Part shown: positions 11,063 through 24,110 of the stretch, in pieces | Layout: the number at the start of each line of letters is the position of its first letter | Position numbering within the stretch: position 1 is the first letter of the stretch | Assembly: GCA_051294375.1 (NCBI GenBank) | Contig: CM119266.1 | Location: 24,430,125 to 24,494,124 of the forward strand | Direction: 5' to 3' | Source: Paraspadella gotoi | Lineage: Eukaryota > Chaetognatha | DNA: 64,000 nt | The notes under the pieces: model-generated | The model's database searches: none | What the model was told of the DNA's origin: nothing | Seen by the model: the letters and a program-made list of their open reading frames with translations, nothing else | Position numbers and translations under genes: made by a program

Positions 11063-12586
11063 CGTTTGTTTTACTTTTTTATCAGCTTTTTGCCCTCTCG
11101 TGCATCGTTTAGTTTCTTCCGCGTCAGAATTCCGTTCCTCTAGTGGATTTTTTTTTAATGTTTTTATTTTTTTCTATCCCGCCCCGCCGCCCCCCCTTTG
11201 CCCAAAAGAATAAGTGTACGATTTCTCTCGAAATTTGTCCTTTCCAAAAATTCATCGCGCAACTGATTTCAAACAAACAAAATTTGACTCTCTTCATCTC
11301 ACAAGAGTCAAACTTGTTAGAAAATTATTTTGTCAAACGAAAAAGTTGGTAGCATAGTCGCGCGGCGAAATATAGAATCTCGAAGCGGCGAATATTGCGA
11401 ACGGGTTTTGACGGTCGAATTCCTTTAGTTTTCGCCAAATCGAGGGAACGAATGTCGATTACTAGGCATCAAGTTTAATTGTGACTAAAGGTAGAAACGG
11501 TGCGTCCCTGTTGTTATTACTGAATCAAAACACATTTGCCTATAATCAGTAAGCACTAAGCAGAAAAGCAAGCTTTTAACCTTGATACCGTTTACGCATT
11601 GCGGGCCATCAAGTTCAGANNNNNNNNNNNNNNNNNNNNNNNNNNNNNNNNNNNNNNNNNNNNNNNNNNNNNNNNNNNNNNNNNNNNNNNNNNNNNNNNN
11701 NNNNNNNNNNNNNNNNNNNNNNNNNNNNNNNNNNNNNNNNNNNNNNNNNNNNNNNNNNNNNNNNNNNNNNNNNNNNNNNNNNNNNNNNNNNNNNNNNNNN
11801 NNNNNNNNNNNNNNNNNNNNNNNNNNNNNNNNNNNNNNNNNNNNNNNNNNNNNNNNNNNNNNNNNNNNNNNNNNNNNNNNNNNNNNNNNNNNNNNNNNNN
11901 NNNNNNNNNNNNNNNNNNNNNNNNNNNNNNNNNNNNNNNNNNNNNNNNNNNNNNNNNNNNNNNNNNNNNNNNNNNNNNNNNNNNNNNNNNNNNNNNNNNN
12001 NNNNNNNNNNNNNNNNNNNNNNNNNNNNNNNNNNNNNNNNNNNNNNNNNNNNNNNNNNNNNNNNNNNNNNNNNNNNNNNNNNNNNNNNNNNNNNNNNNNN
12101 NNNNNNNNNNNNNNNNNNNNNNNNNNNNNNNNNNNNNNNNNNNNNNNNNNNNNNNNNNNNNNNNNNNNNNNNNNNNNNNNNNNNNNNNNNNNNNNNNNNN
12201 NNNNNNCGGCAACGAAGAGGAATCGATCCATGGTGTTGAAAATTCGACCCCAAATGTCGACACCATGAAATTTCCAGACGGAACCATGAGCCCGTCACTT
12301 CAAAAAGATCCAACAAGCGAACGGCCGATCCGGAGAAAACGCCCCGGTTTTATTTTTATTTATTCATTTGCTCGATGCTTACGGCCACTTTGTTTTTAAT
12401 TATTTTCATTTGGAAAAAAGTTGACCGAGAAATACTTTAAGTCATCATGTCTTTAAAAGTTTTCGCTCGCTCAGGTTTTCGGCCAATTGAAATACGAGCT
12501 TTTTTTGTCGCCGAAGTCGATTTATCAAAAAAGCGCAAAGGTTCCGCGATTTCGTCATGCTGTTTTTCAATTTCAAAAAGCGAGCC
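11063..12586. other. non-coding interval with a 587-N gap
   Basis: No gene is supported. The gap spans 11620-12206. The 190 bases after it stay open in one + frame, with a fairly protein-like composition, but also in a - frame, and match nothing I recognise. Confidence 0.4.
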
Positions 12587-12636
12587 GTCTCTCTCTCTCT
12601 CTGACTCTTTCTGTCTCTCTCTCTCTATTTCTCTCG
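12587..12636. repeat. (CT)n array
   Basis: A short interrupted CT dinucleotide array. Confidence 0.85.
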
Positions 12637-13081
12637 ATTGAGTTTAAGTTTCGGACCCGTTTTTGTGGAGAGGCGAGTCTCCTGATAACTGATAACGATT
12701 TTAAAACTTCTTTAATTTTTAAACCACCGCGAACGTTTTTTTCCTTTGATGACTCATCGAATCAAACGAAGAATTTCAAAGAAAAAAAAACTTTTTTTTT
12801 AAAAAAATAAGACTTTTTCGTTGATTTGGGGCGTCGAGCAAAGAGCAGGTAAACCTGATTTAAATTCAAATGACTTTATTCAGTTTAATTGTTTGTATTT
12901 AGATAATTTTATTGGTCTGTTTTTAGTTAATTTTGAGTCTTTGATAATTTTTTTTTCTTTTTAAATCGTCAGATCGAGTTCGAACCTCGTCTTCATTTTT
13001 TCTCGTCATTTTCTTAGCGCGCCTTTTTTCTCCTTTCGCCTCCTTTCTTCCTCCATATTTCTTCTCTCTCTCACCTTATGG

Positions 13082-13084
<3 letters not shown>

Positions 13085-13145
<61 letters not shown>

Positions 13146-13146
13146 C
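13085..13146. repeat. (CT)n array
   Basis: A nearly perfect CT run of about 60 bases with one TT interruption. Confidence 0.92.
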
Positions 13147-15607
13147 CAAGGAAGAGGAAGCAAGGAAAGGAGAAGGCGAAAGGGATTAAGGTCCTCCTAA
13201 AAAACAGTTTTTATGGCATCCCGCAGATAATTCAATTTTACTGCGCACTAGTAACATAAATCTTCGTCCTGATTCGGCGAGCTCTGGATTTTTTACGGGC
13301 CGATAAAACCGCGAAAAACTAAGTGTTTAAAAACGCGTTTTTCGAAGATGGAGGAACACAATGTTTCCTTTAGAGGCTTTTAAAACTTGGCCGATGCCGC
13401 CGCCGCTGCCGCCGCTCCTGCCGCCTTAGTTGTTGTGATTGCGAAGAAACGATGAGAGAAAATGGGACACGTTGAAAGATGAAGCGGTAAAGCAAGAATT
13501 TAAAATATCCAAACGCAGTCCAATCCTATTACGTTTAGGTTTTCTGACCAATCTCCCTATTATCATCAATCTTTTTGTCCGCACGGTTACTATTCATCGC
13601 TTAGTTTACTTTCCTTCTTCTTTTATATTTTATTTGCCGCTCCTAAGCCTTTTCTTTCTTTCTTNNNNNNNNNNNNNNNNNNNNNNNNNNNNNNNNNNNN
13701 NNNNNNNNNNNNNNNNNNNNNNNNNNNNNNNNNNNNNNNNNNNNNNNNNNNNNNNNNNNNNNNNNNNNNNNNNNNNNNNNNNNNNNNNNNNNNNNNNNNN
13801 NNNNNNNNNNNNNNNNNNNNNNNNNNNNNNNNNNNNNNNNNNNNNNNNNNNNNNNNNNNNNCTCCCTCTCTCTCTTCCTCTCGCTCTCAATCAAATCTAA
13901 TCCCGAGCTTTTTCCCCCAGCCATTCGGTTATACCCTTCGCCATATCATCGAAAATAGTTTTTTTTGATCGACAGTTATGAAACATTCATGGCCGAATAA
14001 AGAAAACTGGGAGCTGAGGGGGGAAACCGTTTTTTTTTTTTTTCTTTCTTTCTTTTTTTCTCATATTTTTTTCCTATTTCAATGGTGCGCAAAAAGAAAG
14101 TTTTTTTTTTTAAATCCACTTTGAAACCAAAGCCGCACGGAAAACTCGACTAAATTCGATGGGCATTCTTGAGTTTTAACAATATTGTAAAGGTTGTACT
14201 AACATAGTAGTTTAGAATAGTATTGACAGTCAATTTCTTCAACTTTTCAAAACGGCATACGTTTTCGACGTCGGCCGACGCTCTTCCCCGTTCTTCTGCT
14301 GTTGTCGTTATTTTTTTTTTCATGGGCGTTTCTCGACGTTTTATCGGTCATATTTCGTCGTTTACTTTGCGGTAACGAAAAAAAAAAAGGAGCCGAGATG
14401 ATCTGGAAAAGATCTTCATCGCTGTCGTCGTCGCTGTCGTCGTTTATGTCGTCGTCCGGTGACGTGGACATTGTTTCGACCCTTTTTGTTTACCCGTCGC
14501 ANNNNNNNNNNNNNNNNNNNNNNNNNNNNNNNNNNNNNNNNNNNNNNNNNNNNNNNNNNNNNNNNNNNNNNNNNNNNNNNNNNNNNNNNNNNNNNNNNNN
14601 NNNNNNNNNNNNNNNNNNNNNNNNNNNNNNNNNNNNNNNNNNNNNNNNNNNNNNNNNNNNNNNNNNNNNNNNNNNNNNNNNNNNNNNNNNNNNNNNNNNN
14701 NNNNNNNNNNNNNNNNNNNNNNNNNNNNGGTTTAGAAATCCCAACTACTTGGCTTCAAAACCGTCCGACGAGGCCGTAACTTTGATTAACGGATACAAAA
14801 ACAAAGCTTAAAGACAACATTTTCGACTATATATTTTATTAACAAGGCATAAAGCTCGAAAAATCTCCCCCTTCCCATTCTTCGGTTTTCTTGTTTTATT
14901 CGCCAAACGACGTCATCGGCTCTTAATCGTAATTCGTGGCTCAAGATTAACTTCTCCTTCGACATTTTTGAGATGTTTACATTTTAGGACCCATAAAATT
15001 CTTATGCTGTCGCAATAATTTTGACGCGGTTTTTTTTTTAGTTGTTGTGGTCAGTCGTTGTTCTCTTTTTTTTGGCAGTTGGGGTTGCGTTCAATTATCA
15101 TTTCGCATTAGACGAAAGTTTAAAGATACATTAAAAATATTATTCGCCCAAAAGAAGTGGATCTAACGGCGCAATGATCTTATGTTTACCTTCCACCATA
15201 ATATCTTTAACTAACACCAGATGACCAGGTTTTGCTCGTTACAGATTCTTGCACAATACTATAAAAGTCTACCTCGTCTTTTGCCATCAAAAGAAAAAAA
15301 AATTCTTGTCCTGAAAGATGTTTTGGGGAAAACGTTTCATCTTTGGCGCGATGACAATTACTGCAAGTGAGGGGGGGGGAGACAGCGGAATTTTTAGAAT
15401 TTTATTCAAGTTAATAGAAAAAAGGTTTCGTTTAATTTTTTTTTTTTTAAGCCTTTGACGTAAGCTATGAGATCACGTGTCTTTCTCAAACTGGTTTTTG
15501 TCAGCTTCAAGTACGTAACTATCTTTTTAAATGTTGTATTTTTTATTTTATTTATCGTATCCGGGTTCCATATGATTTAAATGCGAAGAAAAAATAACTA
15601 AAAATTG
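13147..15607. other. non-coding interval with two gaps
   Basis: No gene is seen. The gaps are 13665-13861, bounded by CTTT and CT repeats, and 14502-14728. Poly-T runs are common. The AT-rich stretch at 14800-15600 leads up to the dispersed element. Confidence 0.45.
14423..14457. repeat. (GTC)n microsatellite (ACG class)
   Basis: GTC units interrupted by GCT and TTTAT. On the other strand this belongs to the ACG family of repeats. Confidence 0.8.
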
Positions 15608-15615
15608 GTCATTAG
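15608..15615. repeat. left 8-bp target-site duplication
   Basis: GTCATTAG here is repeated exactly at 16228-16235, immediately outside the other end of the element. Confidence 0.8.
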
Positions 15616-16227
15616 TAGCCATAGCCGATGAAATTTAAATGCTAATGTATACAGCGTTAAAATAATCTATCAAGACCATAGATTATGGTATTAAAATATT
15701 TTTTGTCAAAAATGCTTTCTTCTGAGGGTACTAGCCTAATTAAAAATATTATATTACTATATAGAGCAAACAAATTTTTTTTTAAATCTTAAAATTTTTT
15801 GATGGATTCTGATAGAGCATAAAAAGTTAAACAAGAAATATAATTACAGCTTTTAAAAATTCTTACGTTTTCTAAGTGAAAATATAAAAAACTGATAAAA
15901 TCATCAGAAGATGATGATGATGATGATTTTATACGGTTTTTCTTATTTTTGATACACTTATCGTAAAAATATTTAAAAAAGAATTATACTTTGTGTAGAC
16001 AACTTTTTATGAGCTATGTGAATCTGGTCTTAAAATTTAAAATTTCTAAAAAAATTTTTTGGCCTTTCCTATCTATAAATAAATATTAAAAAAAAAATTA
16101 CTAGGGTATAGAGCCATATTAGAAATTTTTTGTCCATTGAAAGTATTCTTAAAAATGTCTAAATATTCGTTTGAGCATGTACTCACTCTAAATTTTTGAC
16201 TCACCCCATTGAGTGCGGCTACCCCTA
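15616..16227 (+). mobile_element. hAT-like MITE, complete copy 2
   Basis: This 612-base AT-rich element begins TAGCCATAGCCG and ends CGGCTACCCCTA. The ends are inverted repeats matching at 9 of 12 positions. It is flanked by perfect 8-bp direct repeats (GTCATTAG). Eight-base duplications and TAG-type termini are hallmarks of the hAT superfamily of cut-and-paste elements. It has no open reading frame of transposase size, so it is a non-autonomous miniature element. A second copy lies inverted at 5453-6019, which supports dispersal in the genome. The two copies have diverged by many substitutions and small indels, so this is not recent activity. Confidence 0.82.
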
Positions 16228-16235
16228 GTCATTAG
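16228..16235. repeat. right 8-bp target-site duplication
   Basis: GTCATTAG, identical to 15608-15615. Together the two copies delimit the inserted element. Confidence 0.8.
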
Positions 16236-19200
16236 TTTTGAAAAATGTTAATTACACATATTCAAAATATCAAAATACACAAAAATTCTAAAGTTTCTCT
16301 TCGGTAGTTCTACTTTAGCAGCAACGCCTTCATTTTTCTTTCATGCCAGTCCAAACTGGCAAACAACCCAACTGAGCGATTCCTTTTTTCACAACTCCCT
16401 CCCTCGGACGCGATTCACCGGCCCGGTTCACAACGGATAATGTCACGCTAGCATTTGGGAGCCAATTCGTGAGGCAACCGGGAAGACGGAAGTGGGCGAC
16501 GGGTGTCTCGGCTTGAGCAAGGCTGCTATAAGGAGACTAAGAAAGAAGGCACTGGATAGAAGGGGGCGTGGAGATAAAGTGGGGGGCGTGGGCGCTCGAC
16601 GTTGTTTCACGGGAGGAGTTTTACTGCGACGCCGTCATCGTCTAGTGAATTCCTTTACAACGACGCGAGTACGAGTCCGACCTTTGGAAGGGAAGACGCG
16701 TTGGGAGAGAGAGAGAGAGAGNNNNNNNNNNNNNNNNNNNNNNNNNNNNNNNNNNNNNNNNNNNNNNNNNNNNNNNNNNNNNNNNNNNNNNNNNNNNNNN
16801 NNNNNNNNNNNNNNNNNNNNNNNNNNNNNNNNNNNNNNNNNNNNNNNNNNNNNNNNNNNNNNNNNNNNNNNNNNNNNNNNNNNNNNNNNNNNNNNNNNTT
16901 TTTTTTTTGTCTTTTCTCATTTCGCTTTTCTTTTCTTTTGTTATCTCCTTTCTTTTTTAAGATTTCCTTTTTTTTTAATATAACCTTTTGATTTTTTTTA
17001 GCATCCCTCATGAATGCAAATTCAATTATTCTTGCAAACCCAATGTTATCGTTCCGATAGTTATCAAGTCAGTTCATCTCATTAATGAAATTTTAATAGG
17101 AATTTACTCATCAAAAAATTGTAATGGCAAATTTGTATCCCTATCATTTTAACAAAAAGTGTTAAACATTTTTCATATTTTTTCACATTAACTTTTCGAT
17201 ATTACTCCACCTCTAAACCCTTACATACCCAAACGCTTTACTTCACCTCCACGAGCATACGCATTGCCCATTTTCTCTTCGGGCGCGGCTTCGACCCAAT
17301 CTCATCTCTAATCTCAACAGAGCCTCACGTTCCACCCCAACCCTTTGCTCATCTGTCTTGTGAATACATTCACTTCACTTTCCTTTTACGTTTAGTTTGA
17401 ATCTCATCTTTGAATTTCAAATTTTATATTTCAATGATTCAGGTTCTGTTTTACCAATTTCATGTTCAATTTCTGCGAGCTGTGTCAGCCCAATTTTCTT
17501 TCTGACTCTCTTTAGATCGACCCCCCTATCCCATTTTCAGTTCTCCCAACCTTTTCGTTCTATTCCCCTTTTTCTATCCCTCCTCTCTCCCTCTCTCCCA
17601 TTTACCCTTTTCCTATTTTCCCATTCACCGAATTTCGCCGGAATTCCATCCCTTTATTCGCGGTACTACATGCTTAATCAAGGATCCAACCAGCGGNNNN
17701 NNNNNNNNNNNNNNNNNNNNNNNNNNNNNNNNNNNNNNNNNNNNNNNNNNNNNNNNNNNNNNNNNNNNNNNNNNNNNNNNNNNNNNNNNNNNNNNNNNNN
17801 NNNNNNNNNNNNNNNNNNNNNNNNNNNNNNNNNNNNNNNNNNNNNNNNNNNNNNNNNNNNNNNNNNNNNNNNNNNNNNNNNNNNNNNNNNNNNNNNNNNN
17901 NNNNNNNNNNNNNCTCTCTCTCTCTCTTTTTCCTCGCTTGGTCCCTCCATTCATATTCTATTCAAATTCAATACGGCCAATTATTCCGAAGCTCATCTGT
18001 TACAGTTTTTCGCAATTTACATCAAAATATTTTGGCTTTTTTCCCTCCAGACTTCGATCCAAAAAAAGGGCAAGTTGAAAGACGAAGAAGAAAAGAAAGA
18101 CAGACAGACAGAAAAAAAAAGAAATATAGTAAGCAAAGTCAATGGTAAATAAGCTTGAATAATAACACCCAAAAATATTCTGAATTTGGTGCTTCCAGCG
18201 GGCTCGAGAAAAAAAAAGCACCAGAGTCATAGAAAATTAAGAGCTCTGATTTATATTTAGAACAAAATTTCCATTTTTTTCGATGAAAATGGATACTTTT
18301 TTAGGTCATTAAAGTTTTTAAAAAAATTAATATTCACGTTTAAAAATCCGCCTCCGTTAAAATCGCGCAAAAATTTTGTTTTAACCTTGAAGAGAAAAAC
18401 TGACCTCTGACCTCATTTTCTCCCCGTTTCTAATTTCGTACTCACTTTTTTTTTNNNNNNNNNNNNNNNNNNNNNNNNNNNNNNNNNNNNNNNNNNNNNN
18501 NNNNNNNNNNNNNNNNNNNNNNNNNNNNNNNNNNNNNNNNNNNNNNNNNNNNNNNNNNNNNNNNNNNNNNNNNNNNNNNNNNNNNNNNNNNNNNNNNNNN
18601 NNNNNNNNNNNNNNNNNNNNNNNNNNNNNNNNNNNNNNNNNNNNNNNNNNNNNNNNNNNNNNNNNNNNNNNNNNNNNNNNNNNCGCCGCGCCCCGCCGCC
18701 CCCCTCTTGGTAAGTTTCGTCTCGTTTTTGCTCGACTTCCTCGACTGCCTTGTCCCGACTGATTTGGTCTTGGCAGTTCCGGTATGAAGGAAGTTTTCTT
18801 TTAAACTGAATGTGCGGAGGTAAGTGAGTTTGATATAAAAAGATGGAGTTTTATACTATCTAGTCGAGAGAGATATTTTTATTTTTAACCGCTTCCATCG
18901 CAGAAAATTTTACTGAAATGACGTAAATCCAAAGCTTGACATGTTCTTAATTTTCATCGAAGAATAAATCGTTTTAAGATAAACTATGTTGGAGCATTAA
19001 AGTAAATAACTCTTTTTGAAAAGTCTCATGCTTAGTTCAAAATGGCCAATCATTCCTTTTCCGTAAATTCAACAACAACAACGACAAAATGCATCTGATT
19101 GCATCTCCCTCGCACCTTTTATTTTTCTTTTTTCGTTTCACGGATGAAAATGAAAAATTCTTTCCGATTTTCTTTTCTTATCTTTAAATCGGCGGCATAA

Positions 19201-19985
19201 CTTTTCCGCCGTCAGACCGCTACGCTCTCCATCTTGGATTTGAGACTTTTAATTTTTCCAAACTCTTGTGAGATGAAGGAAAGATAGNNNNNNNNNNNNN
19301 NNNNNNNNNNNNNNNNNNNNNNNNNNNNNNNNNNNNNNNNNNNNNNNNNNNNNNNNNNNNNNNNNNNNNNNNNNNNNNNNNNNNNNNNNNNNNNNNNNNN
19401 NNNNNNNNNNNNNNNNNNNNNNNNNNNNNNNNNNNNNNNNNNNNNNNNNNNNNNNNNNNNNNNNNNNNNNNNNNNNNNNNNNNNNNNNNNNNNNNNNNNN
19501 NNNNNNNNNNNNNNNNNNNNNNNNNNNNNNNNNNNNNNNNNNNAGAAAGAGCCGAAGATTTATGGAGGTTAAAATAAATTTGTTTGATTTGAATATGCGC
19601 GCTCCATTCTTAAAAATAGGACTTGATGAGAACGTCTATTTCGGGTATTTTTTTTCTTCTTTTTTTCATAGAAGAGAAGATGAGCAGAGAGATCCCTCGC
19701 GCTCGCTCAGTCGCCCTGTCTCTCTCCCCTTCTCGCGTCGCTACTGCGACGTTGGAAAGCGAACTCCGTCGAACCCCTCCCCCTCCCCCCCCCCCTCTTC
19801 CGAGCTCGTGTTGTTTGGCGAGGAGGTGCGGGCTGTCTGCGGTCGGCGGTGCGTGTCAGCGTCGGCTCGCTCGTGCATCGAGTGTTTCGGTCTCAGAATT
19901 CATGTTTACTCGTTCTGACTCTCATTCGTATGATCTCGATTATGAGGTGCCTCCTATATATACATTAATTCGTATTCGATTATGA
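16236..19985. other. non-coding interval with four gaps
   Basis: No gene is recognised. The gaps are 16722-16898 (entered from a GA run), 17697-17913 (left into a CT run), 18455-18683 and 19288-19543. Positions of about 16380-16720 and 19690-19890 are moderately GC-rich. A poly-C run occurs near 19780-19795. Confidence 0.45.
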
Positions 19986-21244
19986 CTCCGGAAGGAGCGA
20001 GAGCCATGTAGTTGCGCGGAGAAATATGAGAGACATCATTCTAGTTTAGCACTTAGTATTTTACGTTCGGGACTAATTCACCGCTATAGTCTAAACATAC
20101 GTCTATTGAGGTCTTTTTATCACGGAGTAGATCCAGGCCTTGCCGAATCCAAATAGGGAGATCTAGAGATGCCAAGGAGCAAGAGATTGGATAGAGAGTG
20201 AGTACAACGCTAAGTATAGACTACAGAGCTGATCACACGCATATTCATTTGAGAGAAACATGATCCATATATTAAGGCAAACGAGAGTCTATTTCGGTAA
20301 AATATATGGGTCTAATACCTCACTTGTATTATAAATAACTATTCTCTTATCATTTGAATTATATAATTAATGATACTGAGGATTAAATGGTGGCCCTAAA
20401 AATCTGTTCCTCTATCTTTGAATCTTTGTAAAGACATCGTTCGTAAAAAGAAGGAGACAGCACTATACGCAGCAGTCATCCAGAAACATTAAGGATGACG
20501 CATTGCTGCTCGATCAAATTATAGATATTCTGTCTTAACCGCACACACCACGCTATTTCGTACTTCCTCTTATTCTTTATCTAATCACGTATTGCAACCA
20601 GCATAATTGCCGCACGCCTATCGTCTCTACTAAATTTTATGAGGTAACTGAGATCAGTTTATATATAATATCTCATTCATTTACTGCACGACTGAATTAA
20701 GTATTACAATTTTCACTTACGCCTTTCTTTCCAGTACATATTGAATATAACGCGTGAGAGGACAATATTTAAAGAGATTTCAGTTGAGATTTATTTATAA
20801 CCTCTTTTCTGTATGTGATTACACATACTTGATCTCTGCGACTCTAGACCTCTCAGATCTTTCTATTTTAATTTTATAAAAGAATTGTTAAAACACACTG
20901 AGTTTTTTTCTGTGCACTCCTTAATTTCGAGTACTCAGAGTAATTATGATATTTATTTTGAGAGATTAAGGACGACTCGAAGGTACCGCACGTGGCACAG
21001 TGTCAGCTAGAAAGCCATTTTGACTCCCAAGTAATTATGTCTTTTTTGAGAGCCTCTACCAATACTAGTCTACACTTCTGTTATTTGTATTAGACTCTCT
21101 TTCTGCAACGCCTGCGCGCCTATTCCCCCCGTTCAGTCTCAGTATCCGCCTTAACCATTCTTCACCCATCGGTCTCTATGCGCCATCCCCTATCGTCCTT
21201 ACCATTGAGAGACTCACACGAGCTGACAAACTCTATAATATCTG

Positions 21245-21803
21245 TCAAATTACCATATGAGTCGCGTCCCGCGCCTTTCTCCGCGCACTTGCCGCACCGC
21301 CTCGCCAGAGAACCCCTTCACCGTAGTGATGAATGTTCATTTCGAGCTCGTTCATTGAAACGTGCGTACAGAACTTTATCAACTCCGAAGCTTTTGGAAT
21401 AGAGTCTTTGAGGTCGCCCCCGACTGGGTTATCTGCATATGAGGTTTGCAATAGAAGCTATCCGGTATATATCTGAAATAGGAAACGTTACTCTCCTTTT
21501 GGTGTAGCAACTAGAGAGTATATGTGCGGATGGTAAGTGTAAGTATATATTGGACATACAGGAGATGATATTACAGGGAGTCTACCATAAAAATTAATCA
21601 GCCAATATACTAGCGAAGAGAGGGCATAAGATAATATTATCTTGCAAACAGACACGAACGGACGGTTTTGCTCTCTGGCATTCCATGCCGAACATGTCTA
21701 GATAATTACACTCCTTACTCCTTGAATGACGTAAATCCGCTTGACATCTTTTTGCGGTTATATCGCGGTAATGTTTAGTAATCGTGCTCCAATACAGATT
21801 CAC
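21245..21803 (-). mobile_element. LINE reverse-transcriptase fragment, broken
   Basis: Two consecutive - strand open frames carry reverse-transcriptase palm motifs in the right order. The first (21803 to 21594) ends in a degraded form of the VRQxCxLSPLLF motif, read here as VRVCLQDNIILCPLFASI, at about 21597-21659. About 53 codons later the second (21451 to 21245) has YADN at 21428-21439, the position of the catalytic YADD, followed by KDSIPKASELI. The last Asp of the catalytic box reads Asn. Order, strand and spacing match non-LTR retrotransposon polymerases (RTE/Jockey-like; clade not decided). Frames are broken between the pieces, so no functional protein is encoded as assembled. Confidence 0.5.
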
Positions 21804-22258
21804 ATCACTGGCTGAATGGTTAGCGCACCGCCCATAGCTATCTGCCCTTACCAGGAGTAAGCCACTCGTAGATGATAGTCCTACATTATATCTCTATCGA
21901 ATCGCGAGAGGACAGAGTACGCATGCATTGAGTTAAAGATACCAAAATGAACGCAGTCAGAACTACATAATTTTCTCTTATCGACTCGTATCCACACTGC
22001 TCGAGAGATCCCAACTACCAATCTTCACAACACCCGCCACCCACGCCTTCGATCTCATTGTCTAACCTCCTTTCTCCCTTCTTCTCGTTTTTCCCCCCTC
22101 CAGAGAGACTGTACAACGTCTCCTTAACGACCTACCGAAGAGTTTACAGGCCGCGTTAAATCACCTATCTCCTTTCTCTCTTCCTTCAGTTTTCACGGAT
22201 GATAGAATTAAAAGGGTTCCACCATATATATTTCCCGCTTCATCTATTATCTTATTCA

Positions 22259-22460
22259 CTATGACACACTTCGCGTGCGCGTCATTAACTTAACCTTACT
22301 GTTCGCCGCGACCACCAGCTTATCTTCTAAGGGTCTCAAGTCGATTGGAATTTGAGACGATGTATATATTCTTCTCCAACTCTTGTGACACACTAAGGAT
22401 ACACGGATCTGAGGCGTAGAGCAAGTAGGAAGTTTCAGGACGCAGAGTACCGCACCGAGT
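22259..22460 (-). mobile_element. possible C-terminal LINE reverse-transcriptase fragment
   Basis: On the - strand, YLLYASD (22407-22427) followed by a Leu-Ser stretch and ELEKN resembles the LLYASE-type motif found near the C-terminal end of many non-LTR reverse transcriptases, where ELEK-like residues follow. A frame change then leads to a short Ile-Ser-Trp stretch that also occurs in those proteins. It lies upstream (on the - strand) of the palm motifs at 21.4-21.8 kb, so it must belong to a different copy or a rearranged one. The call rests on short motifs and is tentative. Confidence 0.33.
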
Positions 22461-23629
22461 AGAGAGATGCCCATAGTTCACGTATTGCAGTCTAATTGCC
22501 TCCACCGTGATATCACATTTGCCGTATTTCCGCGAATCCACCATTTGCCGACTCCCGCCACGGAGGAGTCGGTCATCATGCTCTCCTCCAGCAGCAGACG
22601 AACGAGACGAATGTACAGCCAGTTGGGAGAGTTTCGCGAGTCGGACCCCATTCTTAATATATTCTCTCTTCGTTTCCTTCACGTTTTAGCAACACGAACA
22701 CGCCAGAGACCGCCCCATCGGGCCCATTGATTCCTCTTACTTGCCGAACCGCCTCTTCAACTATTTTACCGGGAGATTTGCCCGTAGAATCTTTGGTGGT
22801 ATACTATATATATATGAGATATCACGCTGCGGATTCGAAGATTCTGGCGCGCCGATGCTCGCACACAGACTATATTTCTGATATCGAAACTGAGATAACG
22901 CAACGACGACGAACGGAGACGACTTGATGACGAGACAGAACAAATACACACACGTCAACTCTACTGATTGACGGAACGTCTAAGAATGTATTTGTGGATT
23001 CTCCTTCGATCTATCTTACTGATGACCTGGACTGAATAAAATTGTTATCAGATTTTAGGCTGTATATGAATATCTTCTAAAAGGTATATGCTTGCTCGTC
23101 TATCTCAAATTTTTCCTTATCTTCTAACCCATTACTCAAAACTTCAACTTTTGACGTTGGAATCGACTATGTTCTTTCACAGATTCGGCGTCCAATGTCA
23201 CATACATAGTGTCGTTAAAATGTCGTCGTAGGTGACTTGTAAGTCAGAGAGTCGTCCGTCGTGATACGAGAGAGATATCACCATAGAGGCGCGACAGAGG
23301 TGGAAGAGGAGGAGGAGAAGGAGGAGGAGGAAAGTGAGTGTGACTTATCATTAATTTTCCGTTTCTCTTCTTGCTCCTTCTGCGACACTGGACCAACACT
23401 ATCTAAAGAGGATGAAAAGCAGATTACAGGGCAACAACGATCGGCTATGGTGCGATCATCGGTTTCGCGCAGAGACGGTGGCGAGGGAACGATAAGAAGG
23501 AATGAAGTGACATGAGCAGGACATGCAGGATGCGAATGCTCAATGATATGCAATTAAAAGATACTGAACAAATGGCGTGAATAGAATATAAAGAATATAT
23601 ATTGAATAAGCTTGCTTTATGAAGTTGAA

Positions 23630-24110
23630 TTAACAGATTGAATGAATTGATGAAATGAAAGCCAGTGACTCTTGGAATTAATGAAGTTGAATCAGATTAA
23701 TATGATGAATAACATAAATGAATGCATGAATAGAATGAATAGAATGAATGGATGAATGAAATGAATTCATGACATGAATGAATGAATGTCAACTGAATGA
23801 AGGAATGAATTAATTTCATATCTGTATCATATTCATTATTAAAATTTAATTCAATTTATCTTAATTAATTAATTAAATTAATCTTAATTGAATGAATGAA
23901 TTGAATGACTTGCAATGGGATCAATCACAATGGTGGGAATCAAAACACCCCAAAGAATAGAAAGGAAAGAAAAAAGTAATATACATTCAATCAAGATTGA
24001 CATTAATGATATCGAATGCAATGAAACTGGGCAACTAAATGAATACAGAATATAATACTTGTGCAAGATGGATGAATGATTGAATTGAAAAGAATGGATA
24101 AATTATTAAT
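23630..24110. repeat. degenerate (GAAT)n tract
   Basis: GAATGA and TGAATGAA units recur with many small insertions and deletions over about 480 bases. It reads either as a decayed tetranucleotide array or as a clean array with sequencing noise. Confidence 0.7.

Noticed and set aside
12207-12399. Protein-like open frame after the 11620-12206 gap
   Set aside because: It is open on both strands, is truncated by the gap, has no splice or start context and matches no family I recognise.
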